Shown here: positions 7,245-15,062 of the stretch, one piece after another
How positions within the stretch are numbered: position 1 is the first letter of the stretch
How the letters are laid out: each line of letters opens with the position of its first letter
Origin: Gallionella sp.
GTDB taxonomy: Bacteria > Pseudomonadota > Gammaproteobacteria > Burkholderiales > Gallionellaceae
DNA length: 42,110 nt
Reading direction: 5' to 3'
NCBI GenBank assembly: GCA_003153155.1
Contig: PLWV01000014.1
Span: 1 to 42,110 of the forward strand
Translations under genes and position numbers: made by a program
The notes under the pieces: model-generated
Told to the model about the DNA's origin: nothing
What the model saw: only the letters and a program-made list of their open reading frames with translations
Databases searched by the model: none

Positions 7245-7562
7245 ATGAATATGTTGTGGTCTTTTATTGCTCCCTATTTTTGGCCTACTTTTATTGCCTA
7301 TTTTTTCTCTGACGTTTACTACATAATTCGTGACGTATCGATGTCAATTAACGATAGACCAAGCTATCTATTAAATCCTTCAGCCATTTCTGTCGTCGGT
7401 GTCTTATGGCTCCCAATTCTCATTCGGTTTGTCTGGAGAACGTGGCATCGCAATAGCAGACACTATTTCTTTAAGCACGTGCGAAAGGAGGCGATACCAC
7501 CACTGGCAGTTTTCTCCTTGCTGACGTTGGAGTTTATATATGCTCGTTCGCGTTGGTTCTGA
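7245..7562 (+). CDS. Hypothetical small membrane protein
   Basis: This 105-residue protein has likely membrane segments at about 4-27 (WSFIAPYFWPTFIAYFFSDVYYII), about 46-64 (SAISVVGVLWLPILIRFVW) and weaker at about 85-98, with Arg/His-rich loops between. It starts behind AGAAGG. A rho-independent terminator stands about 100 bases after its stop, which supports it being a real transcription unit. No family is recognised. Confidence 0.5.
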   Translation: MNMLWSFIAPYFWPTFIAYFFSDVYYIIRDVSMSINDRPSYLLNPSAISVVGVLWLPILIRFVWRTWHRNSRHYFFKHVRKEAIPPLAVFSLLTLEFIYARSRWF

Positions 7563-7940
7563 ACACGCTCGTTCTAGCCCTCGAATTCGTAGTCTAGTTT
7601 TTCCATAGCTCCTCATTAACAAGAAACCGGATTACATACGCTTTATCATTCCACAATCTAACCGCCAGAGGGCGGTTTTTTTGCGTCCACTGATGCTGGT
7701 ATTGCCAGTTATCGGCACCTCGCTGCCGTCCGTTGATTATGTCTTTAGATTGTAATAATCTTAATGGAAAATCTTTACTGGCGATTAAGTAATTGTTGCC
7801 CTTGCTCAATCACTCTCCCTGAGCATGTGTTGCGTCGATCAGTTGAACTCACCACCAAAGCAGCCATTGGTCAAAATCGTAAAACTGATCCGATCCAGAA
7901 GATATTGAATGTCGTCTACGCGCCCATTGCCGGCCGAAAA
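7563..7940. other. Intergenic stretch between convergent units
   Basis: It contains the terminator at 7660-7682 and otherwise no supported gene. A 71-codon minus-strand frame (7594-7809) overlaps the terminator and lacks a ribosome site or recognisable sequence. Confidence 0.3.
7660..7682 (+). terminator. Rho-independent terminator
   Basis: AACCGCC (7660-7666) pairs with GGCGGTT (7671-7677) around the loop AGAG, and seven T follow. The orientation fits termination of the plus-strand membrane protein gene ending at 7562. Confidence 0.85.
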
Positions 7941-8972
7941 TCACATCAGCCAGCGTCTTTTCATCAATAAGTAGGAAAGATAAAACATCAACGATCCCAA
8001 AAGAAATAAATAGACCCAATCAAAAGTCATGTCCGCCATCCTGCCGTCTTCCAACAGTATGGATTGAAGCGGCTGATACAATTGGTAGGACGGCAGCAAA
8101 GGAGCAACGGCGGTCAATTTTTGTGACACATCGGACATCGCAGAAGGAAGCAGGTGCGGCAAATAAAAGATAACGCCCAGCGTTCTGGCGCTTGCCTGAT
8201 TGCGGCAGAGAAAACCCAGGAAAATCCCGTAGGCGCTGAAACAATAACTGCCTACGACGATAAAAGCGATATAGTCGAAAAGATGTACCGGGCCGAATTT
8301 ACCCAATAGATGAAGAAACAAGACGGCGGTGATGATCAGAACCATTCCCAGGATCAATTTGGCAATCAGCCATTGGACTTCGTGTATGGGAGTCTGGAGA
8401 AGAGCAATGAGCAGTTTTTTTTCTTTTTCCTCGGCAACTTGCGCCGGAAGAATAATGAAACCGATGAGCAGGACCAGCATCAATATCCAGGTAGGCAAAG
8501 TCTCTCTTTGAACGCCGCCCTGGTGCAGTGATTTGATGCCGGTGATCCAATCGGGGCCACTTCCTTCCGCCGCCTTCTGCAAAGCAGAGAAATTCTGCAC
8601 GATCGCAATGGTATGGAGAGAATCTTTTTTTAAAACCAGCAGCGCAAGGCTGCCGGGCGCTTTTTCATTCCCTGATAAAACCCCGTCTAACTTGTGTTCC
8701 TTCAATAGACGCACGCCCTCCTTCTCATCTTGAACCCATGTCACTTCAACAAGTTTTTCGGCTGCATTGACGCTCCGGGTGATCTCGGGCGCATAAGCGT
8801 CGTGCTGAATCAGACCGATTTTGACTTTGCTTGAGTCCGAGTCGGCCCGGTCTACCAAATTCAAGGAAACAAACACAAAAAGAGGGATAAAAAGAATAAG
8901 AAAAAATGTCTTGTTCTTAAGTGCGATGCCTAAATCGTTGAATGCGAGTACAAGAATATTTCTCATCATCAT
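7941..8972 (-). CDS. ABC-2 type transporter permease
   Basis: This 343-residue membrane protein has one N-terminal helix (FFLILFIPLFVFVSL, about 23-37), then a large extracytoplasmic domain (about 40-165). A C-terminal bundle of about five helices follows (ILMLVLLIGFIILPAQ, LIAKLILGMVLIITAVLFLHLL, IAFIVVGSYCFSAYGIFLGFL, a helix around 270, and VYLFLLGSLMFYLSYLL). Between the first two of these is the coupling sequence EEKEKKLLIALLQTPI. This is the NatB/ABC-2 export architecture. It overlaps the upstream ATPase gene by 4 bases (ATGA), so translation is coupled and the two proteins form one exporter. The substrate is unknown. Confidence 0.9.
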   Translation of the reverse strand: MMMRNILVLAFNDLGIALKNKTFFLILFIPLFVFVSLNLVDRADSDSSKVKIGLIQHDAYAPEITRSVNAAEKLVEVTWVQDEKEGVRLLKEHKLDGVLSGNEKAPGSLALLVLKKDSLHTIAIVQNFSALQKAAEGSGPDWITGIKSLHQGGVQRETLPTWILMLVLLIGFIILPAQVAEEKEKKLLIALLQTPIHEVQWLIAKLILGMVLIITAVLFLHLLGKFGPVHLFDYIAFIVVGSYCFSAYGIFLGFLCRNQASARTLGVIFYLPHLLPSAMSDVSQKLTAVAPLLPSYQLYQPLQSILLEDGRMADMTFDWVYLFLLGSLMFYLSYLLMKRRWLM

Positions 8973-9649
8973 GCGTACAGCTTTTCATGGATTTCGGATT
9001 GAAAATATTCCTGGGGAGATCCGTCGAAGACCAGACTGCCTTCGTGCAGCAACATGATGCGCGTTGCAAGGCTTTTTATCTCTTCAGGCCGATGGGAAGT
9101 AAAAAGAATCGTTTTTCCGGCGCCATGCATAGCGCTCATCAGCCGGTAAATCTCTCGTGTCATCTCGAAGTCCAGGCCCGATGTAGGCTCGTCCAATAGG
9201 AGCACCGGAGGATCCGCCAACAGCGCGCGCCCGATGCTCACCCTTTGCTTCAAGCCTTTTGAGAGCGCCTGTACCTTGCTTTTTCGAAAGGGCAGCAGAT
9301 TGAACTCGCTCAAGATCTCTTCCACCCGCAGAAAGGGTGTTTGGGAGAGAGCAGCAAAGAGTTTGAGATTGTATTCAACGGAGAAGAAGTCGAAAAGATT
9401 GGGCACTTCTGGAATAAAACCCACTTTCCTGACAACAGCCATCCTGTTCTTCAGGTTGATCCCGTCAATCATGACGGTACCGCCGTCCGGAAGAATCCAG
9501 TTTGCCAGCATTTTCAGAAGTGTGGATTTGCCGGCGCCGTTATGACCGACAATTGCGATCAGTTCGCCTTTGGTTACTTCAAAGCTGGTCGGCGTAAGGC
9601 CCCTTTTTTGATCATAGAGCTTTGCAAGATTCCGAATTTCGAGCTGCAT
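8969..9649 (-). CDS. ABC transporter ATP-binding protein
   Basis: This 226-residue nucleotide-binding subunit contains Walker A GHNGAGKST (35-43), a Q-loop region around GFIPEVPNLFDFFSV, the variant signature LSKGLKQRVSIGRALL (typical of ABC-2/NatA-type exporters rather than LSGGQ), Walker B VLLLDEP with the catalytic Glu, a D-loop SGLD, and the H-loop in LFTSHRPEE. It is the first gene of the exporter operon and precedes the permease with a 4-base overlap. It lies downstream of the triple micro-ORF array on the same strand, about 180 bases away. Confidence 0.92.
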   Translation of the reverse strand: MQLEIRNLAKLYDQKRGLTPTSFEVTKGELIAIVGHNGAGKSTLLKMLANWILPDGGTVMIDGINLKNRMAVVRKVGFIPEVPNLFDFFSVEYNLKLFAALSQTPFLRVEEILSEFNLLPFRKSKVQALSKGLKQRVSIGRALLADPPVLLLDEPTSGLDFEMTREIYRLMSAMHGAGKTILFTSHRPEEIKSLATRIMLLHEGSLVFDGSPQEYFQSEIHEKLYA

Positions 9650-9825
9650 GAGTTATCGCTCTATCTTGATATGAAAATTTAAGCGTAACAGAACCAGACT
9701 TTGTAGCCTGATGCAAAAGTTGTTGTCTTTGATTCTGATGGGTTGGCGGCGAATACCGACCAACGGCAAACTCCGTCACCATTCAGAAATCCCTCGCATG
9801 GCTGGTAAACCAACTTCGCAAGATT

Positions 9826-9885
9826 TTAGTGCACTAACCTGAGTACAACGATAACGAGAACGACGACTAGCAATAGTGCAACCAT
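9826..9885 (-). CDS. Micro-ORF A, 19-residue hydrophobic peptide
   Basis: ATG at 9885, stop TAA at 9826-9828. The product MVALLLVVVLVIVVLRLVH is a single potential membrane helix with one Arg near the C-terminus. The ribosome site AAGGAGG is perfect and 5 bases from the ATG. It is one of three tandem copies whose start codons are exactly 169 bases apart. Length and composition resemble type I toxin peptides of the Ibs class. Translation is inferred only from the ribosome site and the conservation of the frame between copies. Confidence 0.55.
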   Translation of the reverse strand: MVALLLVVVLVIVVLRLVH

Positions 9886-9997
9886 GATTACCTCCTTAAT
9901 ATTAGGGCGACCTGATGAAAGTATCCAGGTTGAAATTCGATTCCCTTCACGACACCAGTAATGATGTCTGTACTGTGCAACCCATAGTCGCCGTACG

Positions 9998-10054
9998 CTA
10001 CAATAACTTGAAAACTACTATCACGAGAACGATGACTACCAAAAGATAAATCAT
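9998..10054 (-). CDS. Micro-ORF B, 18-residue hydrophobic peptide
   Basis: ATG at 10054, stop TAG at 9998-10000. The product is MIYLLVVIVLVIVVFKLL. The ribosome site is AAGGAAG, slightly weaker than in copies A and C. It is the most diverged copy in DNA sequence, yet it keeps the length, hydrophobicity and the single basic residue near the end (Lys instead of Arg). This suggests selection on the peptide. Confidence 0.5.
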   Translation of the reverse strand: MIYLLVVIVLVIVVFKLL

Positions 10055-10166
10055 GATGACTTCCTTAGTATTAGGGCGACCTGATGAAAGTCCCCAGGTT
10101 AAAATTCGATTCGCTTCATGGCATCAGTAATGAAGTCTGTACTGTGCAACCCATAGTCGCCGTACG

Positions 10167-10223
10167 CTACACTAACCTGAGTACAATGATAACGAGAATG
10201 ATGACTAGCAATAGTTCAACCAT
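10167..10223 (-). CDS. Micro-ORF C, 18-residue hydrophobic peptide
   Basis: ATG at 10223, stop TAG at 10167-10169. The product is MVELLLVIILVIIVLRLV. The ribosome site AAGGAGG is perfect. Relative to copy A, most changes are Val/Ile exchanges plus Ala3 to Glu. It is the promoter-proximal copy if the array is read as one transcript. Confidence 0.55.
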   Translation of the reverse strand: MVELLLVIILVIIVLRLV

Positions 10224-10408
10224 GGTTACCTCCTTAGTATTAGGGCGACCTGATAAAAGTCCCCAAGTTAAAATTCGATTCCCTTCACGGCATCAGATGT
10301 ACAGTTTATACTTTTCAACCCCTCGTCTCCGTTCGTTACCGCACAGAGCATCAAAATATATTTGGCAGCTCGAAAGGTGTCCGGACTATTGTTACAATTT
10401 CGTATAAA

Positions 10409-10591
10409 TCAACCGGGAATATTTGCGAAAGCGGACCGGCATAAATAGTCGCAAAACCACATGATACTAAATATTGGAAAGAACCACTGCGGTTTTATAA
10501 AAAACGGGATTTGATTAGGCGAAAGTTGGGCAGCCTGTGTCGTTGTGATCAGCGTCAGCCAGCCCAGAATAATCCAAGCTATTCGTTTCAT
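10409..10591 (-). CDS. Possible small secreted or membrane protein
   Basis: Starting at the ATG at 10591 (upstream AAAGGGGACGG), the 60-residue product begins with a signal-like segment (MKRIAWIILGWLTLITTTQA) followed by an aromatic hydrophobic stretch (PQWFFPIFSIMWFCDYL). A longer upstream extension has no ribosome site and a different composition. No family is recognised. It is the gene nearest upstream of the micro-ORF array on the same strand. Confidence 0.4.
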   Translation of the reverse strand: MKRIAWIILGWLTLITTTQAAQLSPNQIPFFIKPQWFFPIFSIMWFCDYLCRSAFANIPG

Positions 10592-10734
10592 TCCGTCCCC
10601 TTTGGCGAAGAATTTAGTGCTGAAGGTCCGGATTGGAGGACACTCGTGAAGTTCCGCTCCTGGCATAAAGAGACGGTCGCGATCTAATAAAATGCGTAGG
10701 CGACGTGGCATGATTGCTAAAAAACAAATGCGAT

Positions 10735-10752
10735 GCTGACCCCTTTAATTTT
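10735..10752. repeat. Partial copy of the AATTAAAGGGG repeat family
   Basis: It reads GCTGACCCCTTTAATTTT, matching one end of the repeats at 11570, 13116-13247 and 19313. Confidence 0.5.
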
Positions 10753-10825
10753 CTAGGCGGTCTACACCCTTCAATACCTCAGGGCGAACGGTGTAATGAA
10801 TAACGGAAAGATCAATAACATGAAA

Positions 10826-11209
10826 CTAGGCGTCCGCTGCATTGCCGCTTTGCCTGAGCCAGTCCCATGCGGCATCCTCGCGCGTGAAATCGAAATGCTG
10901 CACCTGCGCGTGGACGAAATGGTTTGCAATGTTCGGCATGATATTCGCCAAAACGCCATCCGCGACGACCGCAACTTTCTCGATTCTCCGAAGATGCTCC
11001 TTGAGGAACCTCAGGTGAGCAAGCAGCGCGCCAAAATCTTTCCAGCCGGGAAATGATTTTGCGTGTATCAATACTCCGCACAGCTTCCCATGCCCCTCCA
11101 GATAAACATCGACCTGGCTCGCCAGCGACGTGAAGTCTGCCGCTTCAAGCGGCCCTTTGGGATGCAGCACTAGAATGCCTTCGTCGTGTAGCAATTCGTA
11201 GTTGATCAT
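10826..11209 (-). CDS. SpoIIAA-like (STAS-related) protein
   Basis: This 127-residue cytoplasmic protein has the SpoIIAA-like layout: MINYELLHDEGILVLHPKGPLEAADF (strands 1-2), CGVLIHAKSFPGWKDFGALLAHLRFLKEHLRRIEKVAVVAD (core strand-helix), then ANHFVHAQVQHFDFTREDAAWDWL. Members of this DUF3478-type family adopt a STAS-like fold and bind lipids or regulatory partners. Their physiological role is not settled. The start is fixed by AAGGAGG nine bases upstream. It is monocistronic and flanked by repeats. Confidence 0.8.
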   Translation of the reverse strand: MINYELLHDEGILVLHPKGPLEAADFTSLASQVDVYLEGHGKLCGVLIHAKSFPGWKDFGALLAHLRFLKEHLRRIEKVAVVADGVLANIMPNIANHFVHAQVQHFDFTREDAAWDWLRQSGNAADA

Positions 11210-11651
11210 TGGATATCCTCCTTAGGATGGCGCAAATATTCCTCACGCAGTATACATCCCCACGCGCATCTTCAAGCATCGCGTACTTATTCTCGTTACG
11301 GTTGGGAGTTCGGGCTATGTTTAAAAGGATGCTCGCTACAGAAGGATGGGGCTGTGTGTTACCGCACTCAGGGAAAACACATGAAGATAAGTGCGGCACC
11401 CGGGCTGGACGTGAATCAAAGTCGTTCGCCACATGAAGATATCGCTGCCTAACTAATTGCGAAGCTGCCCCATTAGCTATCAATCAGGAACTACCCAAGA
11501 CACGCGGCGGGAAGTTTGAGGAATTCGTTTCGTTGGTCAGATGATCGGACGAGGCAGACCTTTAGCAGAATTAAAGGGGCTAGGTTCGAATTGCTTTGCT
11601 GCAACAAATAATAATCGACCCCGGTCCCTTTTTATCTTCCTTCAAGGACAT
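11210..11651. other. Gene-free stretch ending in a dispersed repeat
   Basis: No gene is supported. The right part (11570-11640) holds a dispersed repeat described separately. The rest shows nothing recognisable. Confidence 0.35.
11570..11640 (+). repeat. AATTAAAGGGG repeat family member
   Basis: It begins ATTAAAGGGGCTAGGTTCG, continues AATTGCTTT and ends TCGACCCCGGTCCCTTTTTAT. The same arrangement, roughly 65 bases with GGGG...CCCC ends in partial inverted symmetry, occurs at 13116, inverted at 13182-13247, and at 19313. It is probably a REP/MITE-type element. Confidence 0.6.
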
Positions 11652-13019
11652 TCAGAGTTCTTCGTCGACCATGCTTTTGTAGGTGTGCAAAAAGCCATCC
11701 GTATGTTTGCTGCTCACCTTGCTGACAGAAAAGATGAACTTGCTGTCCACTCCATTGACTGCAGCCTCGGTACCTTTCAAGCGAACACCGGCAAGATCAA
11801 ACTGGCTATGGACAGCATTGATCGCGATCACTCCAGAAATCTCTCCATTGGTGATCGTGACATCGGAATCGTCCGCGAGCAGTCCCACTTTCTTTCCCAG
11901 AATATCGGTATCGATTATCTCCAGCCTGGAATTGATCGCACTCAGCCGGCCCACTCGTGCGTTGCGGATGGTGATGTTGTTACAGTCACGCAGTGTTATG
12001 GCGCGATAATCACCCTCAAATACCTCGTCGTTCTTGCCGGAACAGCTGCCCAAACGTTCGCTGGCGAACGCGGGCAGGGGCGGGGCTTGCTGATAATACT
12101 CGGCCAGAACATCATCACTGGCCAACAGATACTTTCTTAGCATGGCGTTTAACTGATCCGCCTGTTCCAGCATGGGCTCATGACCGGAGTCGGAAATAAT
12201 TTCCAGCCGCGCATGCGGCATGTTTGCGGCAAGCACTTTCCCGATGCGCAGCGGAACAACAAGATCATGATCCCCCCAGAGGATCAGGGCGGGTTCGGTC
12301 ACCGATGCGATGGCGTGGCTGAAATCCTCACCTGCCAGCCCAAGCGCGGCGATCTTTTCCGGGCCGCCTTGAAGCATACGATCACGCCCCAAAGCGGTGT
12401 CAACAATATCGGCGGGTGAAATCGGCAGCCATTCCGTCTGCTCCAGTATCATGCCGGACAAGCGCTCGACAAAACCTCGTGTCTGTTGCACACCGCTTGC
12501 GCGCACCATCATGGAGCCGGCCTGAAATTTGGTGATCACCAGTGAATGAAGAATACCGGCCGCATCGATCAAGACCAGCCGCTGGAATCCCAACGGGCGC
12601 TGCGCTGCAAAGCGCAACGCAATGGCCCCGCCCATCAAGTGACCGACCACATGATAAGGCTTGTCCTGAAAATAATGATCGGCCAAAAAATGCGCCAGGC
12701 GTGCATAACGTGTTGGTGAATAGTTTTGACTGCCTTTGTCAGACTTGCCAAATCCGGGCAGATCAAAGGCGACAACATGAAAATCTTTTGCCAGAGCCGG
12801 AATGGTGCTTTGCCAGTCGTCGACGGATCCGCCCAATCCGTGGATCAATATCACCCCAACCTTGGCGTCACGGTTGGCCTGCACAGTGCAGACCCGGCCT
12901 TCAAATATCGGCTCCTCGATACACTCTTCATAGGTTTTAGTGATCGCATCACCGCACCATGTAGACTGCAGCCACATGAATGCCACCAACCCAAGGGTCA
13001 ATCGCACAGCACCATTCAT
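11652..13019 (-). CDS. Alpha/beta-hydrolase-fold protein with beta-helix-like tail; nucleophile Ser replaced
   Basis: This protein of about 455 residues starts at the ATG at 13019; a TTG at 13040 is an alternative. A hydrophobic N-terminal signal (LTLGLVAFMWLQS) precedes an alpha/beta-hydrolase domain with the oxyanion region LIHGLGGSVDDW, VVAFDLPGFGKSD, the acid region LILWGDHDLVVP and the histidine region ISDSGHEPM. The nucleophile elbow reads GHLMGG instead of GHSMGG: codon TTG at 12636-12638, one base from Ser TCG. The C-terminal roughly 130 residues (LRDCNNITIRNARVGRLSAINSRLEI and onward) look like right-handed beta-helix coils. With Leu at the nucleophile, classical esterase chemistry is unlikely, so the protein may be inactive, non-enzymatic or recently mutated. 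Confidence 0.8.
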   Translation of the reverse strand: MNGAVRLTLGLVAFMWLQSTWCGDAITKTYEECIEEPIFEGRVCTVQANRDAKVGVILIHGLGGSVDDWQSTIPALAKDFHVVAFDLPGFGKSDKGSQNYSPTRYARLAHFLADHYFQDKPYHVVGHLMGGAIALRFAAQRPLGFQRLVLIDAAGILHSLVITKFQAGSMMVRASGVQQTRGFVERLSGMILEQTEWLPISPADIVDTALGRDRMLQGGPEKIAALGLAGEDFSHAIASVTEPALILWGDHDLVVPLRIGKVLAANMPHARLEIISDSGHEPMLEQADQLNAMLRKYLLASDDVLAEYYQQAPPLPAFASERLGSCSGKNDEVFEGDYRAITLRDCNNITIRNARVGRLSAINSRLEIIDTDILGKKVGLLADDSDVTITNGEISGVIAINAVHSQFDLAGVRLKGTEAAVNGVDSKFIFSVSKVSSKHTDGFLHTYKSMVDEEL

Positions 13020-13115
13020 ATCGTGTTCTATTTTCAACAAGTGGGGCAGGAAGTTTACACGAGATGAAGATTTTGTCCGTAGGTGCTAACAGTGCGATCA
13101 AGCGTCAGCCTCGAC

Positions 13116-13247
13116 TTAAAGGGGTTTGGCTCGAATTGCTTTTCTGAAAAAAATATATCGACCCCGGCCCTTTTATCTCAAAATTAAAGGGGTCAAGGTC
13201 GATATATTTTGAATCAAAAAAACAATTCTAGCCTGGCCCCTTTAATT
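13116..13247. repeat. Pair of inverted AATTAAAGGGG repeats (REPIN-like)
   Basis: The left copy 13116-13177 runs from TTAAAGGGG to GGCCCTTTTATC. The right copy 13182-13247 is its reverse complement with moderate divergence and ends CCCCTTTAATT. Both share TCGAATTG-type and ATATATCGACC blocks. Two adjacent inverted units are the typical form of REPINs mobilised by RAYT transposases. No RAYT gene is in the window. Confidence 0.7.
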
Positions 13248-13294
13248 GATCGACAAGGCGACCAACAAGCCTTGAGTACGCGGGACTTGCCGCT

Positions 13295-13442
13295 ATACAT
13301 AGCGACAGAAATCGTAGCGAGCGGCTTTGGGGTGGGGGAGGCCGGAGCATAGCGCCCGGAGCATACACATCAGTATGTGAGGAGCGCGAGCACCGCCCGA
13401 CCCCGCCCCGGAGTCGCGCAGTAGATTTCTGTCGCTATGTAT
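13295..13442. repeat. Long inverted repeat upstream of gspA
   Basis: Perfect 19-bp ends ATACATAGCGACAGAAATC (13295-13313) and its reverse complement (13424-13442) continue inward as an imperfect G/C-rich palindrome of roughly 50 bases per arm. A central smaller hairpin lies around CATACACATCAGTATG. The element ends 34 bases before the gspA start. A MITE is the most likely explanation. It could also fold in the gspA leader. Confidence 0.75.
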
Positions 13443-13476
13443 ATAATGACGCAACATTTCCACATCCAGACCGCCC

Positions 13477-15060
13477 ATGTACCAGAGTTACTTTGGCCTT
13501 GCCGAAGAACCGTTTTCCATCGCACCTGATCCTCGCTATCTCTACATGAGCCGGCGCCATCAGGAGGCGCTCGCGCATCTTCTTTATGGCGTGAATGCCG
13601 GCGGCGGGTTTGTGTTGCTCACGGGAGAAGTGGGTGCCGGCAAGACCACGGTGTGCCGTTGCCTGCTCGAGCAGATTCCGGAATCCTGCGATGTGGCCTA
13701 CATCTTCAATCCCAAGCTGACGGTAGAAGAATTGCTTTCGACCATCTGCGCCGAATTCGGCATCACCTGTCCGCCCGGCAACACCAGCGTCAAGGTGTAC
13801 ATCGATTGCATCAATGCCTATCTGCTCGATGCCCATGCCAGGGGCAGGCATACGGTGCTGATCATCGATGAGGCGCAGAACCTCTCCGCCGATGTGCTGG
13901 AGCAATTGCGGCTGCTCACCAATCTGGAAACCAACCAGCGCAAACTATTGCAGATCATATTGCTGGGACAGCCCGAACTGGCGGCGATGCTGGAACGGCC
14001 TGAACTGCGGCAGCTCGCGCAACGGATTATCGCGCGCTATCACCTGGGGCCGCTGGACAGGCAGGAAGTCGCTGCCTATGTGCAGCATAGGCTCGGGGTT
14101 TCGGGAGCGCAGCGCCAGTTGTTCCCGCTTGCACTGATGGGGCAACTGTACCGCTTGAGCGGAGGTATTCCCCGAATCATCAACGTGCTGTGCGACCGTG
14201 CACTGCTGGGCACCTACGCGCAAAGCAAGGAGCGGGTCGATCGCGCGACCCTGAAGCAAGCGGCGCGCGAGGTGTTCCACAATGTGGCGGGGCAACCCCG
14301 CAATATGATGCGCCCTCTGCTGGCAGGTTTGTTGCTGGCCGTGCTGGCGGCGGTGCTGTACCAGACCGTTGGGAAAACCCCGTCACAGGCGAAAGCCGAA
14401 GTTCAAACAGTGATCGCCAAGCCGGTAGCAGCATTGCCGGATGTGCTGGAATGGCCGGCAACGTATCCGCTCTCGCGCAGCCAGGAGATGGCTTACACCG
14501 CGCTATTCAGGGCATGGGGCGCGGACTATCAAGGAGAGAACGAGTGCCGTCAGGCTGAAGCCATCGGTTTACGTTGCCTGACCGCGCGCGGCGGACTGGA
14601 TGAACTGCGTCAATTAAATCTGCCCGCAGTCCTGCTCATGCGCGACAACCAAGGCCAGAAATTTTATGCAACGCTGGTCCGGATTGACCGTCAATCCGCC
14701 ACCTTTGACGTCGGCACCGAAACCAGGGCGGTCGCCCTTGGCGCTCTTGCAGAGCAATGGTCTGGGCACTACACCCTGCTGTGGCGCATGCCGCCGGTTG
14801 TAAACAAGCAGCTGCGCCTTGGCGATCAAGGGCCGGATGTGAAATGGCTGGGCAAGCAACTCGCGCAACTCCATGGCAAAGCGGCGGAAACCACCAAGGA
14901 TCAGGTATTCGATGAAGCCATGATGCGTCAAGTCAAACAGTTTCAACTCGCTCAAGGACTTATTCCTGACGGCGCTGTCGGGCCTCAAACCATGATGCGC
15001 CTGAGCGGTGCGGCAGACAAGACAGTGCCAAAGTTGAACCGCGAGCAAGGAGTAAAGTAG
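13477..15060 (+). CDS. gspA: GspA/ExeA AAA ATPase with peptidoglycan-binding domain
   Basis: This 527-residue inner-membrane protein starts with YFGLAEEPFSIAPDPRYLY, the classical ExeA start. An AAA ATPase domain follows (Walker A GEVGAGKTT about 50-58, Walker B VLIIDEAQ about 126-133, SGGIPRIINVLCDRALL sensor region near 230-245). Then come a membrane helix (about 279-297), a periplasmic C39-like domain (about 345-440) and a C-terminal peptidoglycan-binding repeat (LRLGDQGPDVKWL through DGAVGPQTMMRL). With GspB it uses ATP to remodel or bind peptidoglycan so that the type II secretion secretin, or a pilus secretin, can assemble. It is followed by gspB after 2 bases. Confidence 0.93.
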   Translation: MYQSYFGLAEEPFSIAPDPRYLYMSRRHQEALAHLLYGVNAGGGFVLLTGEVGAGKTTVCRCLLEQIPESCDVAYIFNPKLTVEELLSTICAEFGITCPPGNTSVKVYIDCINAYLLDAHARGRHTVLIIDEAQNLSADVLEQLRLLTNLETNQRKLLQIILLGQPELAAMLERPELRQLAQRIIARYHLGPLDRQEVAAYVQHRLGVSGAQRQLFPLALMGQLYRLSGGIPRIINVLCDRALLGTYAQSKERVDRATLKQAAREVFHNVAGQPRNMMRPLLAGLLLAVLAAVLYQTVGKTPSQAKAEVQTVIAKPVAALPDVLEWPATYPLSRSQEMAYTALFRAWGADYQGENECRQAEAIGLRCLTARGGLDELRQLNLPAVLLMRDNQGQKFYATLVRIDRQSATFDVGTETRAVALGALAEQWSGHYTLLWRMPPVVNKQLRLGDQGPDVKWLGKQLAQLHGKAAETTKDQVFDEAMMRQVKQFQLAQGLIPDGAVGPQTMMRLSGAADKTVPKLNREQGVK

Positions 15061-15062
15061 GC

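Larger units (their letters stand above)
9829..10335 (-). repeat. Triple 169-bp tandem repeat with micro-ORFs
   Basis: Three units run in the same orientation with start codons at 9885, 10054 and 10223. Each unit has a conserved leader of about 110 bases, a strong ribosome site and an 18-19 codon hydrophobic frame. Leader blocks shared by all copies include TTAGGGCGACCTGAT and AAATTCGATTC (plus-strand reading). The third leader is more diverged beyond about 10300. There are too few, too long units for CRISPR. Tandem repeats each carrying a tiny hydrophobic frame recall the Sib/Ibs and Ldr loci of enterobacteria. Confidence 0.8.

Noticed and set aside
7594..7809. 71-codon minus-strand frame
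   Set aside because: It overlaps a terminator, has no ribosome site and no recognisable sequence.
9829..10335. CRISPR-like periodic array
   Set aside because: There are only three units, each 169 bases and similar over most of its length, with no short repeat/unique spacer alternation and no cas genes.
10592..10711. N-terminal extension of the small protein at 10409-10591
   Set aside because: The extension is rich in Arg/Pro with no ribosome site. The internal ATG at 10591 starts a clean signal-like segment.
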